From JAISST01 sp050434145 (GTDB lineage Bacteria > Fusobacteriota > Fusobacteriia > Fusobacteriales > Fusobacteriaceae), in contig NZ_JBNPVX010000058.1 of the NCBI RefSeq assembly GCF_050434145.1, positions 1 to 9,839 on the forward strand: a DNA stretch of 9,839 bases, given 5' to 3'. The notes below the pieces were generated by a model, which worked only from the letters and a program-made list of their open reading frames with translations, had not been told where the DNA came from and did not search any database. This document shows, one piece after another, positions 6,264-9,839 of the stretch. Position 1 is the stretch's first letter, and each line of letters begins with the position of its first letter. Both the position numbers and the translations under genes were made by a program.

Positions 6264-6698
6264 GCAGGTGGAGACTTTGTACTGACAACAGTAGGCAATG
6301 CAACATTTAGTGGAGCTAATGTAGAAGGAGAACACCTAGTCTTGGATATAGGTGGAAATCTAACAGTAGAATCACTGCAAGATAAAATGGACTCAAGTAG
6401 TAAAAGTAGTGGCTTTGGATTATCTTTAAGTAATATTAATCCAAGCACCTTGGTAAAAAATCCAACATCGTCATTAAGTGGAAGTATCAATGGAAGCAAA
6501 AGTAAAGGAAAACAAGCTTGGGTAAATAACCAAACTTCATTAGTAGGTAGAGAAGGTGGCACTATTAATGTGGGTAATACACTAACCAATACAGGTTCAA
6601 TCATAGGAAGTTTGAATGAAAATGCACCAATGGTAATCAATGCAAAAGAAATTCGTGGCTACTTGGCAAGTGAAAGACGAAGTCTGAATCTTGCTTAG
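6264..6698 (+). pseudogene. Haemagglutinin-repeat fragment between elements 4 and 5
   Basis: The open frame reads GGDFVLTTVGNATFSGANVE, then LDIGGNLTVESLQDK, a serine-rich linker, GGTINVGNTLTNTGSIIG and INAKEI. It is a complete haemagglutinin-repeat unit comparable with 2396-2760 in cassette 1. After INAKEI (6653) it runs into element 5, where it stops at 6698. Comparison with cassette 1 (AKDYEFTDLKD) shows that the natural continuation is V-V-N-DLKD in the frame after element 5. Although about 150 codons are open from an ATG at 6240, that ATG belongs to element 4 and lacks a Shine-Dalgarno, so I treat it as a remnant. Confidence 0.7.
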
Positions 6699-6750
6699 TA
6701 GACCACGACATCGCTGCGAGAGCGAACAAGGAGAGCCGATGCAAGAGATG
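6654..6750 (+). repeat. Structured interspersed repeat, element 5 (about 97 bp)
   Basis: The stem is GTGGCTACTTGGCAAG (6655-6670) with TTGCTTAGTAGACCAC (6691-6706). The inner hairpin is AGAC-GAA-GTCT (6675-6685). The right half has CGCT (6712-6715)/AGCG (6721-6724) and a closing stem CATCG (6709-6713)/CGATG (6737-6741). It interrupts AKEI|VVNDLKD with a net shift of one base. It contains AAGGAG (6728-6733) and an ATG (6739-6741) that opens the downstream toxin frame. Confidence 0.8.
6728..6741 (+). promoter_or_regulatory. Ribosome binding site and start codon carried by element 5
   Basis: AAGGAG at 6728-6733 is 5 nt from an ATG at 6739, in frame with the toxin ending at 8457. It is the only strong Shine-Dalgarno in front of any toxin fragment in the window. 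The ATG lies in the 3' arm of a possible CATCG/CGATG stem, so element folding could hide the start. That regulatory reading is inference. Confidence 0.55.
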
Positions 6751-8457
6751 GTTGTAAATGATTTAAAAGACAAAAACTATAGTAAAAATGCAGGCTTTGG
6801 AATAAGTGGAATAACAGCAGATTTAAAAGTTCCACAAGCGAGTATTCAATATGGCATGTCAGATAAAAGACAAGATACGAATTCTACTTTTGTAAATAGC
6901 ATAACTTATGAGAACGGAATAAAAGTAGATTTTGAAGAAAGAGGAATAAATACATCTTTAGACAATGCCCAAGTAATCACAAGAGATAAAGAAATAGAAC
7001 AAATAGATACAACATTACATACAGATATGCTGAATCAAAGCACAAGACAACAGTTTGTTATAGACTTCTTGAAAACAACAACATTGGTACCGCAAGTGGC
7101 TAAGGGAATAGGTCAAGGAATAAATAATAAAGAATTAGGTCAAAATGTACTAGGGCAACTAGCAAATAATTTAGGAAAGAATGGATTTAATATAGTAGCT
7201 TATGCATATGATGTAGATGAAAAGTTGAAGAACACAATAGAAGACCATTATATTAATGGAAAGTATGGAGTGGGCTTAGATGAATACAATATGTCAGAGA
7301 TTGCAGGTTTATTGAAGCCATTACTAGCAGAATATGGAAAAGATTTTTATGATATAAAATTTGTTGAAGCAGAAGATATAGCATCAGGTATGTCCATAAA
7401 TGATAGAGATGGAGTTGTCTATATAAATACATATGGACAAGGCTTTGGACATTCAAGTGAAATGTTAGAGCAATTAGGTCATGAGGGAATGCATGGAACA
7501 TATGCAGACAAAAATGTAGATGAAAAAGCAGCATCAATGCTAACCAAGATACCATCTAAAGGCTGGAGTTCAAGTATAGGAGCAACAGCAATAACAATAA
7601 ATGCCCAAGGAATGATAGAAGCATCAACAAATCAGTATTATAAAGATAGAGTTAATGGTGATTTGAGGGATGCAACTTATGGTGCAGTAAGGGTACTAAA
7701 TATAGTTAAATTTGGAGTTGTGTTAGGTTATGTTGGGGGACACCAATTTGTAGTGCAGATTCCAGATAATCAAGATGAATTTTTTGATATAAGTAGTGAT
7801 AGTAAAACAGCCAAACTTAAACAAAAATATATAGATATAGGCTGGAATTTCATCCCTAAAAAATTTTCTAATGGTAAATGGGGCTGGACAATAGGAGCAC
7901 ACAAAGACAAAGACACTAACTTATTAAAAGTATTATTCAATGAAGATGAAGATTTAAAAGCAGCAATTGATTTAACAAATGAAAAAGTACTAAACTATAA
8001 AACAGAAATGGATAAGGTTGCATTAACTTCAGAAGAAATAGAAAAAAAATTCTTATTGATATCCAAGAACGCAGAAAGAGAAAGAAATATAATATCATCA
8101 GGTAATTTACTAGGTGAAGAAAGGAAAAGTCTTTTAGATCCAGCTATCAATATAAATAAGCTATACCAAGATGGGAAGAGCGACAGAGAAACTATTATTG
8201 ATATGGTAAATACAGCTTTATTTTATGAAAAAAAGAACCATGAAAGTAAGCTTTCATATAACATGGTTTTCAGGAATTGTAATACTTGGATGAAAGGATA
8301 TTCAGAAAGCCTAGGCTTAAAAAATGTAATTTACGATTATCAAACATTTAATGATATAAATTTTTTGAAGAATACAGTAGTAATTCCACCAGGATTTTTT
8401 AATAGAAATGATGTTGTTAATAATCAAGAGGAGGAATTCTATGGAACTGTACAATAA
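6739..8457 (+). CDS. Orphan CDI toxin: HExxH pre-toxin domain plus probable permuted papain-like toxin
   Basis: A 572-residue protein from the ATG with the good ribosome site (an upstream TTG at 6691 lies inside the repeat stem and is less likely). Residues 1-100 are the end of the haemagglutinin region (DLKDKNYSKNAGFGISGITA, later GINTSLDNAQVITRDKE). Residues about 110-315 are the pre-toxin domain with H248-E-G-M-H252 and E262, a gluzincin-like zinc site, ending in LRDAT (309-313), shared with the protein at 1-747. The toxin tip begins there. It has a His in GGHQFVVQIP (H335) and a late Asn-Cys in RNCNTWMKGY (C514). His first and NC last is the order in circularly permuted NlpC/P60 (LRAT/YiiX-like) cysteine enzymes, which act on peptides, peptidoglycan or lipids. 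This toxin call is motif-level only. There is no secretion domain or signal peptide, so the protein cannot be exported as it stands. The immunity gene overlaps its end by 17 nt. Confidence 0.7.
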   Translation: MQEMVVNDLKDKNYSKNAGFGISGITADLKVPQASIQYGMSDKRQDTNSTFVNSITYENGIKVDFEERGINTSLDNAQVITRDKEIEQIDTTLHTDMLNQSTRQQFVIDFLKTTTLVPQVAKGIGQGINNKELGQNVLGQLANNLGKNGFNIVAYAYDVDEKLKNTIEDHYINGKYGVGLDEYNMSEIAGLLKPLLAEYGKDFYDIKFVEAEDIASGMSINDRDGVVYINTYGQGFGHSSEMLEQLGHEGMHGTYADKNVDEKAASMLTKIPSKGWSSSIGATAITINAQGMIEASTNQYYKDRVNGDLRDATYGAVRVLNIVKFGVVLGYVGGHQFVVQIPDNQDEFFDISSDSKTAKLKQKYIDIGWNFIPKKFSNGKWGWTIGAHKDKDTNLLKVLFNEDEDLKAAIDLTNEKVLNYKTEMDKVALTSEEIEKKFLLISKNAERERNIISSGNLLGEERKSLLDPAININKLYQDGKSDRETIIDMVNTALFYEKKNHESKLSYNMVFRNCNTWMKGYSESLGLKNVIYDYQTFNDINFLKNTVVIPPGFFNRNDVVNNQEEEFYGTVQ

Positions 8458-9181
8458 AAAACAATTTTTTGACAAAATAAAAGAGAAACTACCTCTGATT
8501 TTAGTAAGTTTAAGCTATATAATAACTTATTTTATAGCAAAAGATTTGTATGGTAAATACAGAGAATATATCTATAATAGGAGTGGATCTGTTGATTCTC
8601 TAGAATACCAAAGCATAAAGAATATAATAAATATTCCAACAACTAAATTGAAATTATTATATTATATATCAGAGATTATTTTTTTCATTTCATTTATCCA
8701 CATAATAAAAACAATAAAAAGTTTGTGGAAAAAATTTTCATTTTCACAAGTAGGAAAAATTGTATTTATATTGGTGTTTATAATATTATTTTTATGCTTT
8801 GGCAGTGGTCTAGAAGAAAAAGATATAGGGTTGAGAGGATTTATATTACTTATTTTTTTAAATTTACTACCTGATAGATCTAAGTTAATATTGTATATAA
8901 AATTGTGTATACAAATAGTTGGATTCATCGTAATAGCAAATTATAGATTGATAGAGTTTCCAGTTTTGGCAACAAAGATAGGATTATTGTTTGTGATCCT
9001 ATCAATTGTTATATATTATTTTTATTTTAAAAAGAATAATAAAGAAAAAATTAGAATGATATATGATATAAATAATCTAACATTTTTTCTAAATTTATTA
9101 CTATATTATTTTTATCTTTCTATAATGTATGGAAGTGACTATTACATGATATTTCATACAAAACCATTTTCAAATAACTGA
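8441..9181 (+). CDS. Multi-pass membrane protein, likely immunity protein of the cassette-2 toxin
   Basis: A 246-residue protein starting at the ATG preceded by AGGAGG (8429-8434, 6 nt spacing). The frame is open further upstream, to an ATG at 8408, but that lacks such a site. The start lies inside the end of the toxin gene (17-nt overlap), so translation is coupled. About seven hydrophobic segments are visible: residues 17-34, 70-91, 105-122, 131-144 (short), 147-167, 174-196 and 212-231. Short basic loops separate them. I do not recognise the family. Position directly after a CDI toxin tip implies immunity. An integral membrane immunity protein suggests that the toxin crosses, docks on or damages the inner membrane, or acts in the periplasm. 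Base composition is more AT-rich than the toxin, which is common for immunity genes. Confidence 0.7.
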   Translation: MELYNKKQFFDKIKEKLPLILVSLSYIITYFIAKDLYGKYREYIYNRSGSVDSLEYQSIKNIINIPTTKLKLLYYISEIIFFISFIHIIKTIKSLWKKFSFSQVGKIVFILVFIILFLCFGSGLEEKDIGLRGFILLIFLNLLPDRSKLILYIKLCIQIVGFIVIANYRLIEFPVLATKIGLLFVILSIVIYYFYFKKNNKEKIRMIYDINNLTFFLNLLLYYFYLSIMYGSDYYMIFHTKPFSNN

Positions 9182-9248
9182 CACAATATTATGGAGAGTA
9201 AAATTGTTATCTATTTGGTTGATAGACTACAGCATAAAGAAGAACATC
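9182..9248. other. Spacer between membrane immunity gene and next cassette
   Basis: About 67 bp without a recognisable gene. An ORF can be extended back to 9204, but the peptide there (LSIWLIDYSIKKN) does not resemble the adhesin. Similarity to the 2080 copy starts only at 9258. No terminator hairpin is seen. Confidence 0.4.
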
Positions 9249-9443
9249 TTGATAGAGGCAGGCAAGAATACCTTTGAAGAAAATGGCAAATCAAGTGGAT
9301 ACAGTGTAGGATTTTCGACAAGTACATTGGATAGTAAAGGGATGGTAAATCCTTTTGCCAATCCAAATGGCTCAATGGATATAGGATATAACCAAAGTAA
9401 AAACTGGGGAGATGCTATCCACTTAGTAAGTCGAAATGCATAG
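9249..9443 (+). pseudogene. Haemagglutinin-repeat fragment, start of orphan cassette 3
   Basis: It reads LIEAGKNTFEENGKSSGYSV and continues to MDIGYNQSKNWGDA, almost identical to 2080-2265. It retains a few more natural residues on the left (LIEAGKN) than copy A, so its breakpoint differs. The frame stops at TAG (9441-9443) inside element 6. There is no credible start, so it is a remnant that marks another cassette continuing past the window. Confidence 0.75.
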
Positions 9444-9522
9444 CATTGAGTACTTACTTAGGTGGATAGTATGTCGCGCTGAAAGCGAATCACAAAGTGA
9501 TGAGCCGTAAGAAGTGACAGGA
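9417..9522 (+). repeat. Structured interspersed repeat, element 6
   Basis: It occupies the same insertion site as element 1 and is nearly identical to it. Its stem runs from ATCCAC (9417-9422) to GTGGAT (9462-9467). The inner hairpin AATGC-ATA-GCATT (9435-9447) is fully paired, where element 1 has a G·U pair (AATGT). The closing stem GTCGC (9473-9477)/GTGAC (9514-9518) has a G·U pair, where element 1 has GTCGC/GCGAC. The inner hairpins CGCT-GAA-AGCG and ATCAC-AAA-GTGAT are conserved. Confidence 0.8.
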
Positions 9523-9575
9523 GTAAACTATACTAATAGTAGTATATCTGTAAGTGGAAATACCCATTATGATGT
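9523..9575 (+). pseudogene. Short haemagglutinin-repeat fragment between elements 6 and 7
   Basis: Seventeen codons reading VNYTNSSISVSGNTHYD, then V, matching 2345-2397. Copy A continues with GGDLTIKG at this point, whereas here element 7 begins and the following 303 bp of copy A are missing. Confidence 0.65.
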
Positions 9576-9674
9576 TCGTGACTACTTAGTAAGATGAAAG
9601 ACGTAGTCTGAATCTGACTTAGTAGGCCACTATGTCATGACGTAAGTGAACGAAGTGAACAACAGGAGTGACTT
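9576..9674 (+). repeat. Structured interspersed repeat, element 7 (99 bp)
   Basis: The stem runs from GTGACTACTTAGTAAGAT (9578-9595) to ATCTGACTTAGTAGGCCAC (9612-9630). The inner hairpin is AGAC-GTA-GTCT (9599-9609). The right half is bounded by GTCA (9634-9637) and TGAC (9669-9672). It separates YDV from TFALNAKD (gat gtt … acc ttt), the same flanking codons as element 2, and keeps the frame while adding a TGA. It stands in place of 303 bp present in the other copy. Confidence 0.8.
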
Positions 9675-9675
9675 A

Positions 9676-9839
9676 ACCTTTGCACTAAATGCAAAAGATA
9701 TACGAAAAGAGATAAGCATAGGGTTCAATGTTACTATTTATCCCAATACAGTGTATAATGCAAGAGATGGTAAAGGTGATGTAATATTCAATAGTGGCCA
9801 AAGAATAAGACAAGAGGGCATTACAATAAGTAGTGGACT
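9676..9839 (+). pseudogene. Haemagglutinin-repeat segment of cassette 3, continues past window end
   Basis: In frame: TFALNAKDIRKEISIGFNVT and on to VIFNSGQRIRQEGITISSG, matching 2702-2888 of cassette 1. It lacks the eight codons YEFTDLKD found there, and it keeps the base whose loss frameshifts cassette 1. It is open to the window edge, so a pre-toxin and toxin of a further cassette should follow. Here too there is no start codon context. Confidence 0.65.

Larger units (their letters stand above)
9258..9575 (+). repeat. Long direct repeat, copy B (copy A at 2080-2397)
   Basis: A 318-bp block, same length as copy A with about 14 mismatches, including an embedded structured element at the same site. 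Beyond 9575 the two copies diverge: here element 7 replaces the 303 bp present at 2398-2700 in copy A. Confidence 0.85.

Noticed and set aside
6215..6640. Minus-strand ORF of 141 codons
   Set aside because: It mirrors haemagglutinin coding sequence on the + strand, has no recognisable domain, and is Leu/Pro-rich as a shadow would be.
5740..6750. CRISPR-like array (repeats of similar size at intervals)
   Set aside because: The repeats are about 100 bp, diverged and spaced unevenly by protein-coding adhesin fragments; there are no constant short repeats or spacers of fixed length.
9204..9443. ORF start at 9204 as a real gene
   Set aside because: The first 15-18 codons do not resemble the adhesin, there is no ribosome site, and the frame stops in an inserted element; only the part from about 9249 is adhesin-derived.

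Overview
The window is AT-rich. It carries fragments of large filamentous-haemagglutinin/CdiA-type adhesins, MORN-repeat 'YwqK-type' lipoproteins and strings of toxin–immunity pairs. That combination, together with the codon usage, suggests a Fusobacterium (F. nucleatum group or relative). The genus call is inference from family content, not from a marker gene.

The locus reads as an array of contact-dependent-inhibition (CDI, two-partner secretion) toxin cassettes, all on the + strand. Each cassette has the same order: a piece of haemagglutinin-repeat coding sequence, a pre-toxin domain with an HExxH metallopeptidase-like motif, a variable C-terminal toxin, then an immunity gene. Cassette 0 (1-1977) is the end of a CdiA-like protein with a glycine-rich toxin of unknown type, followed by a 14-repeat MORN/YwqK-type lipoprotein. 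Cassette 1 (2080-5519) is an orphan, frameshifted in two places. Its toxin ends in a PD-(D/E)XK nuclease-like domain, followed by a small diverged duplicate of that domain (4850-5101) and an Imm70-like immunity protein (5103-5519). Cassette 2 (about 5575-9181) is an orphan whose haemagglutinin part is broken by four inserted elements. Its intact 3' part (6739-8457) ends in a probable permuted papain-like domain and overlaps a multi-pass membrane immunity gene (8441-9181). Cassette 3 begins near 9249 and runs off the window. Its first 318 bp duplicate the start of cassette 1 (2080-2397) at about 96% identity.

The least expected signal is a family of seven interspersed structured repeats of about 97-106 bp (2239, 5740, 5959, 6161, 6654, 9417, 9576). 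Each has a long stem-loop followed by a second structured half, and each sits inside haemagglutinin coding sequence. Three of them are 99-bp insertions that keep the downstream reading frame yet introduce stop codons. Paired arms differ between copies in compensating ways (GTGG…CCAC in some, CCAC…GTGG in others), which points to selection on, or a mechanism needing, the folded form. One copy also supplies a strong Shine-Dalgarno sequence and start codon to the orphan toxin of cassette 2. These repeats explain most of the stretches that lack an open gene.

Taken together, this looks like a store of alternative CDI toxin/immunity tips. The repeated haemagglutinin and pre-toxin flanks could recombine with a full-length cdiA elsewhere, while each immunity gene can be translated independently. 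No rRNA, tRNA, CRISPR array, transposase gene or convincing rho-independent terminator was seen.
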